The notes under the pieces were generated by a model. The model worked only from the letters and a program-made list of their open reading frames with translations, ran no database searches and had not been told where the DNA came from. Positions 44,640 to 57,301 of a stretch of 64,000 nt of DNA are shown in pieces; position 1 is the first letter of the stretch; each line of letters opens with the position of its first letter. The DNA comes from Cylicocyclus nassatus (lineage: Eukaryota; Nematoda; Chromadorea; Rhabditida; Strongylidae), in assembly GCA_958299035.1 (NCBI GenBank), contig CATQJL010000001.1, positions 46,129,870 to 46,193,869 of the forward strand, given 5' to 3'. The position numbers and the translations under genes are program-made.

Positions 44640-46252
44640 TCGCACGACCGTAATGCTTTCCACACAGGATCATCGCCGCGCGCGACACACCCTGCGGCGG
44701 TTTTGCCTAAGCAAAACAGGGGGAGGAAAGGTTTGCGGCGTGCATTACATGTTAAGACAAGTCAAAATCAGGGAGACGCTGGAGACCGCCCGTGCGCAAA
44801 AGACCGTCTCCCGGTTGGAGATTTTCGTGATGAAAAAATGCGTCGATTTTCAAAATCTCTTTGTCATTTTGATGAGGTTGCGAGTGCTGCGATCAACAGG
44901 AATTGCGAGAAAATAGGTCGAAGCCTTTTTGGTGCAAGATTTTGCCCTCAATGGCTCAAACCTTCTGTCATGCTGTCATATTTGATGAAATGTATGTGGG
45001 CCGGAGCTAGATTCATAAAATAACACCCTAAGCAAATACTTCATGTGAGTTCTTCGAAGCAAGATTCTTTGTTGAACGGCTAAACCTTTTCTAAAGCGTA
45101 CCGTATTCCTACAATCTTTATTTTATATCCACAAAAAACGCTCTAAGGCCTGCGAAGTTCTACTGGAAAAAGTGTTTTTACAATCAAAAAGCGTTTACAT
45201 GATTCAAAGCCCTTTGCAACTGACTGCATACTAAGCACCTGCGAACTAAACAAATGCTTTCGCCTTGTTCTCAATCAAAACCAGCCATCTAAATTGAAAC
45301 CTTACTCTTGCCCAATCACCGCTCACCTGCATCCGAATTCTTATGACATGCCGCCTTTGTGGCATGACTCATGAGCTCACCTATGACAAGCGCATAGTCA
45401 TACTCAAAGTGATCGATCTCTTATTCTATAAGATGCATTTTATTCTTTAGAGCAATTCATCTCTTTAGGAATATAATGCTAATATATGAACAGTCATAGT
45501 CTGCTTTTTTCTTTGAAACAATAGCGCAACACATCCTATCAGACTTCGGAAAACATGGGTGTTTACTTTCTTAGATACCTCTACTTTGATATATGAAGAA
45601 TTTGAGCGTTTTAGCCTTTTTATAAATTGGTACTTCGCATAAGCATCGCATTGAAAACGAGATTTGAGATGAGAAGAACGCGTAAAAGCTTACCTTTGAT
45701 TAACGTTATTAATTACACCCACCTCGCCCCTTACCCTCTCCCCTCACCCTAGCTTTGTAAAAAATCCACTTTTTGAGTTCAAAGATTCAATAAAATTATC
45801 GGTTTGCGGAGTTTTGAGGAAAATTACCTCGCCCATTGACATGTACCGTCTTACGTGATGTCTAGTCATCTAATTATTGGGTTCTAAGTTTTGCCCATTT
45901 TTTATATCTCTTTCTAAACTGCTGATTTTGAAGAAAATAAATGATTTTAATGAGTTTTGCTTCTATCTTTTTAGAGCCCTTTTCTTTTAGATTTTTATGA
46001 TTGCTTTTTTAGAGCTACGTTCATTCTTGATTACGTACCTTGAAATAACAGCAAAACGAGAGTGGAAACATTTGTTTTTGCTCTATCGTCGTAGAATCAT
46101 CGGGCAGAAGAGAAAGGTTTTTCTTGATTATCATTACGTTTGATGGAGACTTGTGCTATAAAATGCATATCGAGATAGATTTAAGGAAAATTTTGAACCC
46201 GTAAGTTTTTATAGCAGAAACATGGCCTTCGCTGTGGTCCCAAGACGTCGCA
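44640..46252. other. Gene-poor stretch
   Basis: No recognised gene or clear inverted repeat. A short minus-strand frame near 45425-45345 (HFEYDYALVIGELMSHATKA, ending before GTGAGC) looks exon-like but has a weak acceptor. A plus-strand frame at 46001-46142 is short and unassigned. Confidence 0.35.
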
Positions 46253-46635
46253 TTAAAGGCATTGTCCAGGTCAACTGGGGGTTAGTGAGGTCTTGACGCA
46301 GTGCGAGAGCGAGGCTCATGACTAACGCAACAGTTCAAGTCGGATCGAAAAAGACGGATTCTGAAGCAAGAAAATCGCTTTGGAAAAAAGGGGCGGTACT
46401 TCAATCCCGCATCTTGCACGTTTTGACGTGGCAAATGCGCTAGATCTACTGTATCGGCCACGTCAAAACTTGTCAAGGAGGCGAAATAGGAGTACCACCC
46501 TTTCTTTCCGAAGCCATTTTCTCGCTTCAGAATCCACCTTTTTGATCGTATTTGATATGCTGAGTTAGTCATGAGCCTTGCTCTCGCACTGCGTCAAGAC
46601 CCCATTACCCCCAGTTGACCTGGACAATGCCTTAA
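46253..46635. mobile_element. piggyBac-type MITE, TTAA flanks, AGGCATTGTCCAGG ends, long perfect arms
   Basis: TTAA-aggcattgtccaggtcaac on the left and gttgacctggacaatgcc-TTAA on the right, followed by ~55 further paired bases ('gtcttgacgcagtgcgagag' and its inverse). Inner arms ('acgttttgacgtggc' and its inverse) complete a hairpin. Confidence 0.85.
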
Positions 46636-47309
46636 AAATATAAGGGCAATACAATCACGTTGCTTTTGCTCATATGGTGAAATTAGACCTAAAACATTCC
46701 ATTACATAATAGAAAGACACAAAAATCTCAAATGTCAGCTACAAAAAATCAAGAAAATTCGAAAAAAAGCCTTTTGTAACCCCTCAAAGAGCAAAAAAGG
46801 AGGTACTTTCGAAGTCTTTTTTGCAAATTTTTCAACCACAAATTCGGTAAAATCCAAGTTTAACAGTACTGCTCAGCCGTCATTTACGCAATGACCAGGG
46901 CTTGTGCACTTCTTCTACATCCTACGTCGAGTTATGGTTTCTTAAGGTAGATGTACTCAAAAGGAAATGTTTTTCGATTTTCTCTACAAAGGATCTATCT
47001 CGTTATTTGCTCTAGTGATTGTCGAGTATGCGCAAAATTGTCAAGGATCTGCAGATTTCAATACAATTTAATGCAAACGCAACTCATTTTTAAAAAGAGT
47101 TATGTTGGATCAAACTTCAACGTTGAAGACGGATGGAACTTTTGAAACAACTCAGACTATTTGCGAACTCTATAGTCTATATTCCATTCCTATTCGTATT
47201 TCTTTCTCAGCCTTTGATCTAGTACCATTAGTCGAACTTTCCAAGTTACTCTATGTAGGCTTTTATAGTTCAAACGAAGCCTTCTGCAGCTGCTGTAAGG
47301 ATTCCGATG

Positions 47310-48152
47310 AGGGCCCGGCACAGGTGTCTGGAAGCAGGCTTGGCTTCGTTTTTGGAGCAGAAAGCAAAGGGAATATCGTTTTTGGGGCGAATAACCGACC
47401 ATTCAGTCGAACACAAGCGTTTCGGACAGGTTATCACACGACTGACATGCTCTATCGTGTATTGCGAAAAGTGCGTGCGATTTGAAAGTTAGGCTCAAAT
47501 AAACAAATTGCTTGTTTACAGCGCATATAGAATCATATGACACCAAAATTGGACTGTATACATGGAAAATTATTTGTGGAAGAAATATTTAAAACGATGT
47601 GGAAACTTATCTGTGGTATCCCTATCAAAAATTATTATAGAACGTTTCCAGACGGCCACCAGTCAATCTGAGATCGTCTGGAGCATATATTTCCGTCACT
47701 AAACATAAGCTTCGGATTTATTTCTATGAATGGATGCCTCGGTCGATAATCTATCCTTCAGCATAGATACAATTTCATATCGCCCCTTGTCTAATGTTTT
47801 TGCCTTCCTTTTTTTCCAAAAATCGCCTCATTAGATATCGCGCCCCAGCGTCAACTTTTCTGCGTCCTCTTTCTGAATTTTCACTTTCAGTTCCAGCTTT
47901 CTTGAAGTTTTGGTTATTTTTCGGCTTAGAGTGTGAAGTTTTCGACTAGGTTTTGTTTCCTCCGTTCCGTTTCTCGTTTGCACTCTATGCCCCGTTTGGA
48001 ATCATTATGTTCATAATTTCATCCACTGACAGTCGGAGGGTGGGGGAGGGAGGAGGGGGGGGGGGGGGGGAGCAAGGGTTGAAGGGCTCGTAAACTTTTA
48101 AAAAACAGGAACTTCGTTTTCAAAAAGCCTAGAAACGGACTCGTACCGGCCC
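47310..48152. mobile_element. AGGGCCCGGCAC-ended repeat element, copy 2 (no TTAA insert)
   Basis: Left 'agggcccggcacaggtgtct', right 'actcgtaccggcccc'. Matches copy 1 (8479-9551) through 'ctggaagcaggc', 'aaataaacaaattgcttgtttacagcgca', 'catatgacaccaaaattg' and 'gacggccaccag'. It reads straight across the site where copy 1 carries the TTAA MITE. Contains a long G-run at about 48037-48071. Confidence 0.8.
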
Positions 48153-49330
48153 CGATTTCGAAGTTACGACTGCAAATGTTTGTAAGCCATTCGTACATAT
48201 TTAGGATGGGTTTCATGATTTTACTAAACAAACGCTGAACGCTACGAAAATTACTTCAAAATTCGAATCGCATGTCTACAATCGCGCCACTCGCACCATA
48301 TGGGAGCTCGTTTTGTCGCCTATGGCTTTCTACAGTACAAACAAAAGCCATTTTTGTCTCAAGTTCAATTGGTTTCTATAAGTAGAAGTTGATCACTCAT
48401 ACAAGTGCAAGTTTACTCCAGCGAAAGTGGTTAGGGAACCGTCTAGACCACAATACATTCAAAATCTAGTTCCAGTCATCCCACGCGTTGTTTCGATAGT
48501 GCTGATGTAGCCTCATGCTGAATAGAAACTGCAAGTTTCACGCTCAAGAGAATTGTAAAAAGAGGCCACTTGAGGGGAACTTGTCCCTTGAAAACCCACT
48601 TTTTCCCGAATGACATCGCGTAACTAGTGCTTGAGTAAACTTGTAGAAGTACTTCCTTCTGTTTCTGTGCTTTATTTCGCGATAGTACTGCTGCTTTCGT
48701 AGAGCAGTTTTTGCTCTATATTTTGAGCACTGCGAAAGCTTGGAACATAAAATGCACCATTTCTTAACATAATTTGGCACAAACCTCTTTTTTTGTTAGC
48801 ACTCTACTCAGGAGATTGTTGACGTACCACTTCAGCACTGCACATCTCCATTGTTTGATTCACAACAGGAAGGATATGGTGCCACAACTAGATTTCTTTC
48901 TATGAGCGTTTCTTTGCCAAACTTCCTTTCATGAGCATCTTGCAAAATTTCTTTCTATATGCATTCCTTTGCATTCCTCCTCATTAGGCCCGATGGACCC
49001 CCTCATAATAGACTTGATTTTGATTTAGTCATTCCAATTGTTCGGATGTGAAACAAACCTCTATAAGGTCTTACAGAAAAGTGTTTCAGTCGAAGTGGTT
49101 CCAGATGAAATCTATGCCATTTTGGAGAGCACTTCAAGATGATTCAAATTCTCTATTCGATGTGCGCGTCTCTGATGTGCACGTCTGGGCGCTGGTTTGA
49201 CTGGTTTTTTTGTCGGAAAATTGAACCGCTATTATGTTGGAGAATCAGAGCTGACTTATTCTAGTTAGTCGGATCGTGTATCTAAACAGGAAGTCCAAAC
49301 GAAGAGTGATCAATAGTAATCTCTGAAGGA
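48153..49330. other. Gene-poor stretch with one basic minus-strand frame
   Basis: A minus-strand frame at 48780-48544 reads 78 residues, rich in Lys/Arg with WCILCSKLSQCSK. It has no recognised domain and no convincing neighbour exon. Nothing else seen. Confidence 0.3.
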
Positions 49331-49336
49331 TAGTGA

Positions 49337-50345
49337 CAGGGCTCGGCACAAGGTAGTTTCGGCAACTTTTTGGATTCGAAAGCTCTGTTGAATTCGGAAC
49401 AAAAATGCGACATCCCTTATGACACCTCATGTTTGAATTAAACATGAAAAACAAGGAGGAATAGACAATTTACAAGAACAACATTCAAATGACGACGAAA
49501 AAGCTAATGCTTTTGTATTCCCCTATAATGCATGCGTGTTCGGCGCGCAGTATCGCGCGCTTGGAGCTGGATTGCGGCAATGAAATAGTCGGAGGGCGGG
49601 AGTGGAAGGTTTAGGTTGTTTAAGAACTAGTTTGTAGGTTTCAAATGTAGATTGAATCTATCCAAAAAATGCAAAAAAAAATCATTCAAACTGCGCTGAA
49701 TTTATGACTTCGTTCTCTCTGAGCACCTCAGATGGCTCAAAAGCCACTTAACTCGAAAAAAAGTTTGCCAGCCACCATTTCGCCAGCTTTCATAATTTTC
49801 CTACATAATTCTCCGTTGTGCACCTACGCATCAAATTTGGTGTCATATCATCTCCACTTTGTTGTAAGCAAGCCTCTTGTTTATTTCACGGTACACTCTT
49901 GAATTCCCGCATTGCAAGGAGAGCGAAATGGAGCGGGAAATTGCGGGCTTTGCACAGAATGGATCGTTAGGGCAGTGGCGAGCATTTGCAACGTCTCCAG
50001 AAGGTAAGGAGGTGGAATAAAAAAAAGGGAGGGGGAGGGAGATGAAAACAAGGAGTTTGCATGTGTATGACTTGGTGCCACAGCGATGGGTAAGTTTTGT
50101 TTGTAAGGAAGAGGGAAGCAAAACTATTGGATTGCGGATAGTGTTGGTCAACACCCCGTAGTTTTATAGATTGTCTTGCGTGATCAGAAGGTTTGAGGTT
50201 TTTTTACTACGTCCAAAACTCGAATTACTACGTCCGAAACGTGAATTTTCCATATATGTTATACTAAGCTGATAAATGCATGCATTTTCGCGGGATGCGG
50301 GGACAAAACGATATCCACTGCCTCGCACGCCAGCCGAGCCCTGGA
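49337..50345. mobile_element. AGGGCTCGGC-ended repeat element, third full-length relative
   Basis: Left 'acagggctcggcacaagg' mirrors right 'ccagccgagccctgg'. The subterminal block 'aaaacgatatcc' (right) is the inverse of the family's 'ggatatcgtttt'. The interior differs from copies 1 and 2, so it may be a sister subfamily. No reading frame recognised. Confidence 0.55.
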
Positions 50346-50531
50346 CATTGGCGCATTCTTCGAATATCATTGCTGATTGCTAGAAATTTTGGCTTTGCAC
50401 TGTTAAACTTTACTTGCAAGCTGAGAAAGAGTGTCTGCGAAACTCGGTCGCATAAGTGAGTATCAAGCTTTTTTTGAGGGTCCAATTTTTTCAGCAAAAA
50501 AGTGCGCTTTCTGGTTGACTGAACGTAATTA

Positions 50532-51402
50532 TTAGGTTGTCCCGAAAGTTCTGTCCGTTTTTCTATCGCTCACTAAAACTCACAGAACATCAATACATGA
50601 ACGACTTAGGCATGAATTGATACAGATTTTTATCTTCTTTCTTACAGCTATGTTTGCTCTTTGATCTACCCTGTCTTTGCAATGTTATCGCCATGGATTT
50701 TGAAAAGCTCAGCAGTGACGCCAAATCTTTTCTTAATTTTAAAATATCTTATCCGGTTGTTTTCAAAGAGCTGATAACCGTATGTAGAGCAAACCTTTGG
50801 CTATATTGCATCTTTTTTAGATAACATAGGTCACGTTCACCAAGTCTGTTCTAATTATTTATTCAATGAAAACCGCGGCTTTTTGACTGCGTTTACCACG
50901 TAAAAGTGCCAGAAAATCTAAAAAAGCTGCTTTTTTGAAGCAAATCAAACTTGGTTATCTTGCATAAATAATGTTTTATAAGAATCATGTCTCAATTCGC
51001 AGAAACGTCAAATGTTTTCGTGTATTTGCTGCAGTTGCGTATTTCATGACTTTGGCAAATCGAGACCTCCGAAGAAATAAGTTTTTGAAGCTGAAAACAG
51101 CAGATTAGGAGAATCTATAAATATTACCTTGTAGTCCGAAAATTGCTCTATTTGATCCATACTTAATTCTTTCCGAAATTTAATGAAATTTTCAAAAATT
51201 AGCCTAACGAGCAGATAGAATTGACGGGTGGAGAATTTTGGCAATTAGAAAAAAGGTATAAAAGATTTCGGCCCGAATATGTATCCGTAAGAAAGGGATG
51301 GAAGAGCTTCGTTGAATGCATGCTGAAGCTCATTCAGGTCTTTATTGTGCGTGGTTTTATAGTGGTTTGAAAAAACGGACAAAATTTCGGGACAGCCTAA
51401 TA
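50532..51402. mobile_element. Mariner-type element B, TTAGGTTGTCCCGAAAGTT ends
   Basis: TA-flanked, about 870 bp. Left 'ttaggttgtcccgaaagttctgtcc' type end mirrors right 'ggacaaaatttcgggacagcctaa'. These ends are typical of mariner elements. No transposase motif readable. Confidence 0.82.
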
Positions 51403-51884
51403 TCTCATGTCCGCTTTCATTCTCAAGTGCAAAACATTTTCGGCTAGACTTGCGCAAGAGTCTAGCATCTGATCTTTTTGAAAGGTTTTTCTGTCACATC
51501 TTGAAAACTCGATTTGCTTTGATAAGTGACGGCATTTGTACAAGCTTTGAGGAATCTTCTGCTTCCTTTGAGATGGCAAGCATTCTTTACCGAGAATATG
51601 ATGGTGGCTACAGACTTGGTACGCACTTTTTTCGAAAATGTTTACGAACTTCGCTGAAAGGAATCGAAGGATCCAAAGCTGATGAACAACTTTTTAGCCG
51701 ATTTCTAAAGCACTAATGCTTTTTTATTTGTTTGTAAGGTTCTAAGATTTTAATATTTCTTGTTTTAGTATTTGTTGATATATATTCTTTTCTTTATTTC
51801 TTATATATTCTTTGTATTTCGTACAAAAAATCCATGTTTTACATATGTATATTTGTGGGAAATGAAAAATTCCATCGAATGAAC

Positions 51885-52433
51885 TATTAGGTTGGCTAAT
51901 AAATAAGTTCGGTCGCTTTTTCAGCTCTTACAAATGCTGTAGACAAATTTTTGTCCAATGTTTGGTATCTCTGAAAAGAGCACTTTACTGGGTATTGGAG
52001 TATATATTTTGTTTGAGTAAAACTTATCTTCCCAGGAAAAAACCCGCAAAGAAGTGAAAAATAGCAATTTTCCCATGATGCGCAAATATGAAAAAATTTG
52101 GTTTTCTTGATGAAACATCTTCAAAATGGCAGATCACAGTTCTTTTTGTAGTTCACTAAATAGAGATAACTCCTCTGTATCCAAACACCAGACTGCTGTT
52201 CTTTACATCCATTACAGCATGAAAACGAAGCTCAAGAAGTCATAGAATTGAGCTTTTGGAAATTTCATGTTAATTCGTAACTGTCTTTACTGACGATAGA
52301 AAATCTTGATTATTTGATATATGACAGAGGAAGCTTCGATCTACTTTAAAAGAATCATAGATTGGAAACAACAAGAAAATTTTTTATGACAATTTGTGTG
52401 TTAGAACGAACTTACTTTTTAGCCAACCTGATA
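51885..52433. mobile_element. Mariner-type element C, TTAGGTTGGCTAATAAATAAG ends, 549 bp
   Basis: Left 'attaggttggctaataaa' mirrors right 'ttttagccaacctgata', with 'aagttcggtcg' and 'cgaactta' inside. Too short for a transposase, so a deletion derivative. Confidence 0.8.
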
Positions 52434-52502
52434 ATACCCAATAATTAATTTATTTTTGAAAATTTTGAACGAATGATTATCAACATCTTTATCTCACGAT
52501 GT

Positions 52503-52790
52503 GGGGACGAGTGGCGTAGTGGTATGAGGCGTCGCTATAACCAGATCGGACACAGGTTTGATCCCCGCCCCCGGGCCAACCAAGTCCTCTACCCTCCGGG
52601 GCCGGTAAATTGCTACCAGAGTAATCTGGGAGGATAAAAGTACTGATTTGGCAAACGGCTGGCCCCCGCAAGTCACTGTAATAGGCTCGCACGCTTACAA
52701 TTGTTTCTTTGACTATGAAGTAATGTACGTTCGGCTCATGCCTGAGTATTGAAGACGCCGAGTCCTTCATCCTTTTTTATCCTTTTATCT
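52503..52790 (+). mobile_element. tRNA-derived SINE
   Basis: The head contains a pol III A box, 'tggcgtagtggtatgagg' (52511-52528), and a B box, 'ggtttgatccc' (52556-52566), 28 nt apart, as in tRNA genes. It has no cloverleaf acceptor pairing that I can close. The body, 'gggccggtaaattgctaccag..gggaggataaaagtactgatttggc', is of the type seen in nematode SINEs. The 3' end has an 'atccttttt-atcctttt-atc' simple tail. Confidence 0.72.
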
Positions 52791-52904
52791 CAAAGTTAAA
52801 GCTTTTCTTTTGACTTTTTATGCGAGCCGCTCAGCAGCTTCAATGTATTTTGAAAAGCAATCCTTATGCCGCACGATATTCGTAAGCAATGTACATCATG
52901 GTTC

Positions 52905-53300
52905 AGGATCTTTTGAATGCGAAGTCCTTCGAATATTCGAACGACTGTTGATCGAATATTCGACTAGTCAAATGATGGAATAACTGGTACATCGAACGAT
53001 CGGAAATTCGAATGCAATATTCGAATATGCAAGAGAACTTGCATATGAAACATGCGAATAAACATTTTAACAATCAGATATTCGAATACGCACTTTTCTT
53101 CTCGAATATTCTAATGTTCGCACAAGCCATTTTTTCAGTTGCGCGAATCAATGAATGTCCGAATAAAGGTCTTTTCCACTTATTTGCCTACATGATTACT
53201 CGAGTGAGTGGTCGAATAAATTCTCTTTTTCAAAATAACTATGCGAATAGTCGAATATCTCGAATAAATTATTTGAACACGAATATTCGGTTTTAACTAT
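52905..53300. repeat. Third array of TTCGAATA-type units
   Basis: About 400 bp with a dense run of 'attcgaata', 'gcgaata' and 'tcgaatatt' units, the same palindromic core as at 7393-7636 and 9745-10012, but without recognisable flanking inverted repeats. Confidence 0.75.
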
Positions 53301-53589
53301 ACCATGTACTACTTCTAACCCAAATACAATGCTTGAAACCCAGAAATGCCCACCGTCTATTCGTTACTGTCTATCATATCTATGGATGTAGATAATTCGT
53401 CCCATTCGATCGGCGCGGATGTATAGAAAATTTCAAAGCATGTTTCCACATATCACCGAATCAACTCAGGCTTAAGTCCGATTATGACTGTATCATTCCT
53501 CTTTTCTATAACTTGTACATTACTCACTCTGTTTTCCTCACTTTCCAATCTTTGTTGTTACCAAGATACCAACTCACTGCTAGGAATGT

Positions 53590-54545
53590 TTCAGGCTCTT
53601 GAAAAAGCAGGTAAAAAATCGCTTTCAAGCTCTAACAGCTCGTAACTTCTTCACAACCGCATGATTCATGTTGCGATTTCATAGATTCTCCCCTCATAGT
53701 GCTTTCAGATAATGTATGATATGTGGGGGAAAGGGTTTAATGCTTCTTGCTGCTTTAGCCCGGTGGGAAGGCTTTTCATCACTAATTCTCACCTTGCCCG
53801 TTTCAATGTATTGGCTGGAGGCCACCGGTGGATAAAAATTAGTGATGAAAAGTCTCCACTCCAGGGCATATGCCGCAGTAAGCAGAGCCCCACATACGAT
53901 ACACCATCTGAAAGCTCTTGATGGGAAAAATCTAATCTATGAGTCTAAGTCCAAACGCAACATGAACTATACAGTTCTAAGAAGTTATGAGCCATCGAAG
54001 TTCAAAGAGGAATTTTTTGTCCCCTTTTTCAAGAGCCTGGCTCTCTTTGATGTTCTAATGGTTCAGTACGGGCAAAACATAGTCCGATAGAGCAAACCTT
54101 ACTCAACAAAACCTATGCAACATTAAATACCTTCAAACTCAAGATTTATAGAAGGTTGAATGTCAGCTGCCACTGAGTAATCTAGAATGACGTTATTTTT
54201 TGAAATTCTGGTTCTTGGCGGCCTTTTCTTGAATCGACCTGATTCTTTACTACCTGGTAGAACCCTGTCTTTCAAAAACTAAAAGCCGCTGTCACTGATA
54301 TCTTCAATCACCAGACTTATAACAGTGGAAATTTCGCATGATTTTTCGCGTTTCATCTTGAAATTCTAGTTACTGCCTTATCGACCTACTTTCCTCGCAG
54401 TACGTTATAACAACATTTACTTAACAAAATATGTAAAGCATCGCTGAGTTTTTCCAAATACACCATTTCATTAACAGGTTTATTTGAAATACTTTTGTCG
54501 CTGTATTCATCGTATTTGTGGCCCTAAAGAGGGCCTTTAGGTCAC
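53590..54545. repeat. Diverged copy of the 35.9-37.1 kb palindromic element
   Basis: Shares 'cttgaaaaagcaggtaaa', 'atatgtggggg', 'ccatctgaaagctcttgatg' and 'cagtggaaatttcgcatgat' with the larger palindrome. Its right end, 'ggccctaaagagggcctttaggtcacag', matches 35806-35833 inverted. The inner hairpin spans 53640-53990. Confidence 0.7.
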
Positions 54546-55825
54546 AGTTGTTGGCTCTGGAGAGGGCTGGGCTAGAATTCCTGAAATACTTCAAAAGGCG
54601 TTTTCCAAATTTGTCGACAAAAACTTCCGTTACCCTCCCCCCCCCCCCGGACGGAAATCCTGGGTACGCACTGCCGTGATGATATGCTTTCTTGCTCGCC
54701 TTCGTCCTTCTTTCGTGGCTTTCGTGAACACACTTGTTCTAATTTTGAAAGACGTTGCGTGACCCGTACACCGTCTGTCTTATAATAGGACATGGATTAA
54801 ACTCAAAAATGTGAAAACTTTTCTTTAATGGGTGCTCGTGAGAGTTGCTAGCCCTTTTTTTACATATTGTGCTTGCCCTGCTTTTTCTAACCCGTTTCGT
54901 CTTATTGTGATGAATGCTGCGCATTGGAGCGGGCTGAAGAATGAATTTTATGTAGCTTCGTGGGTGTACTCCATGTAATCGTAGAAGATATGCCTTTGTG
55001 CGCTCCTTCGTTCTCGCTCAGTAATTTTTTGTTTGAAGCCATTTTTTGCATTTAGGAGGATTTACGTAGTCCTCACAACCATCTGAGCACTAACCTAAAA
55101 AGTGAGAAACTGCAAAATTTTCGTTCTCGTGAAATGTGGTTTTTGAGCTTTGTTAGCTCCGTTTCCGTTTTTTGATCCATGTTTTCCCATTCTTTCTATC
55201 CCGTTTCCCTCATGATGAGAAATCTGGAAATGTTAAGCGATACTTAAAAGTGAACGTTAACGCTTTCATGTATGTCGAGTTATGTCTTCGTAAGCACCTC
55301 TCTCTTCTTTATTTTCGCTCAACCAACAGTTCTTGCACTGCGGGTGAACAAGTGGATTGTACGAGAACAACGAAGGAAGAACAAAGGAGAGCAGGAGGCA
55401 CATTTTTGCAGATATATGAAGCTAAAAACCATTCATTCTTCATTTTCGTTTTAAGTTCGAAATTTATCTCATTTCAAGGAAGCGGGATGAAAGAATGACG
55501 TCAAAATGAGTGGAATTCCTTAAAGAAACGCTTAAAATCTCTCAGAAATCTTCATCTCCCGCCGCGCAAAACCGCATGCTGGCGGCTGCCGCGCAAGAAG
55601 CACAGTTTGAAAACTGTGCTGGAACTGTTCCGGAACTTCCAGTTTAGTATGAACTCAGTCAAAGGTCATCGCCTGATTTTTGGTCAAACTTTACCAAAGT
55701 AGCGCATCTGACAAAAACACTGCATTTACGTATTTTCAATTAAAAGCACCGCTGGAAGGTTTTGATTCAACGTTTTTTTTTGCTAAGTTGAAAGTGAAAG
55801 TTGCTGAGAACTTATTTGAGAAGCT
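54546..55825. other. Gene-poor stretch
   Basis: A C-run at about 54638-54648. Segments around 54660-54760 (inverse) and 55335-55400 look distantly alike ('gaacaagtg..gaaggaagaac..gagcaagaa'), perhaps an old foldback. No recognised gene. Confidence 0.35.
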
Positions 55826-55827
55826 GG

Positions 55828-56283
55828 CAAAGGAATGGTCAGAAATCGAAGTAGCCAATTCAAGCAGGCTGCATACCATTAGATGCAGCATAAAACGCTG
55901 ACTCCAAATCTGTCTTCCTTATCTGCAGACCACTTTTGTGGATGGAATTATAAGCCGCTGAAATCCATCATTTTGCTAAGAAATTGTGTGTGTAAAAGGC
56001 AAACTTGGCCGTATAGAGCCATTTTTGGCTCAATGCCAGACCAAAACATGCATCTAAATCACTTCATGTGACCAGTACCTAAAGGTGAGCGAAAAGGGCA
56101 ATAATGTGCCTAATCTCGCAATTTTTGTGTACGATTTTTTTGCACTAAAGCTGGTCATAACTTCGTCTACAAAGGCGCTCTGCAGATATGGAAGACAGAT
56201 TTGGAATCAGCTTTCTAAGATGCGTTGAATGGTATGCAGCTTGCTTGTATTCGCCACTTCGACTTCTGACCATTCCCTGTGAG
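55828..56283. mobile_element. MITE related to 5378-5842, CAAAGGAATGGTCAGAA ends
   Basis: Left 'caaaggaatggtcagaa..cgaag' mirrors right 'cttcgacttctgaccattccctgtg'. Internal 'ctgactccaaatctgtcttccttatctgcag' type block returns inverted near 56180-56205. Shared block with the ACAAGGGAAG-ended MITEs. Confidence 0.7.
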
Positions 56284-56466
56284 AGTGATATATTGGCTTG
56301 AAAATTCTGTCGCATCATTCTTCAAAAATTCGTGACTTCTTCCTATCACGATGTTTTTGCTTGGCATCAATAATTAAAAACAGTAAATCATGCTTCTTGT
56401 ATCGACGTCTTATTCACTTTCTACTATGCTCCGACTGCAGAGTTAGAAATGGAAAAAGAAATTTTA

Positions 56467-56809
56467 AGGTTTGGCGATTTGAGGCAAGTCCTTTAACAAT
56501 CCAAAAACTTTGCAATAAAATCCAAAACAACCGGTATCTTAAGCTCTCTGACCTCTCACTCTCCAGCTAAGCAAAGCGCTGTCCGAGCTCTTAGAAAATT
56601 ATGATTTTCGAGAGGAAACGCCAAAGGATCAATTTTCCTAAGACAATGATTTTTTGCCATTTTTTCTCGAAAATCATAACTTTTCAAAGAAGAGCTCGAA
56701 CAGCACAAACTTTGCTCAGTTAGAAAGAGGAGGTCAGAAAACTTGAGACTCCTGCTTTGAATTTTATTGCACAGGTTTTTAACGGGCTTGCCTCAAATCG
56801 CGAAACCTG
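56467..56809. repeat. Foldback repeat
   Basis: Left 'aggtttggcgatttgaggcaag' mirrors right 'cttgcctcaaatcgcgaaacct'. The inner 'gaaaattatgattttcgaga' and its inverse 'tctcgaaaatcataactttt' pair. About 340 bp, no frame. Confidence 0.78.
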
Positions 56810-57301
56810 AAAAGATCTTCTTCCATTTTTATCTCTGCAATCGAAACATAGTAGATAACCAAGATGAGGTGATCAAGATGTCAAGTGTATGACTTCCCCT
56901 TTCTAGTAATACTCATGATAAGCAAAAGTACTATGGAAGAAGTTACGATTTCTAGAACATAGTGCAACAGAACTTTCGGACCAACCTACATTTGATCTTA
57001 CGGCGTACAGCCTCAAAATCGGGGAAGGAAAGGATTTTTAGAAAGGACCCTTTGAGAGCCTATTTTGCCTTAGGAAGCGAAAAAAGAGCTGAAAACTTTG
57101 CACGTGGTTTATCAGAGCGGCTGATATTGAACATGAACTTGCAGTTTATTGCAATTGGTGCAACGCTTCATTCATGAGTTATACTAAGAAAAACTCAGTA
57201 GCCGTTTTTTCTGTGCTCTCTGAATTTAAGATTACACTATTTAGAAAGCTTTACAAAGTAGAACAAGTTGAATAATGAAATCAGCTTAATGAAATCAGCT
57301 A

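Noticed and set aside
44653..45023. Two overlapping plus-strand frames of 87 and 106 residues
   Set aside because: Arg/Lys-rich translations typical of random sequence. No domain and no splice structure.
47102..47485. 127-residue plus-strand frame
   Set aside because: Its second half is the AGGGCCCGGCAC repeat; the first half has no recognised feature.
49843..50154. 103-residue minus-strand frame
   Set aside because: It lies inside the AGGGCTCGGC-ended repeat and overlaps another frame. No family features.
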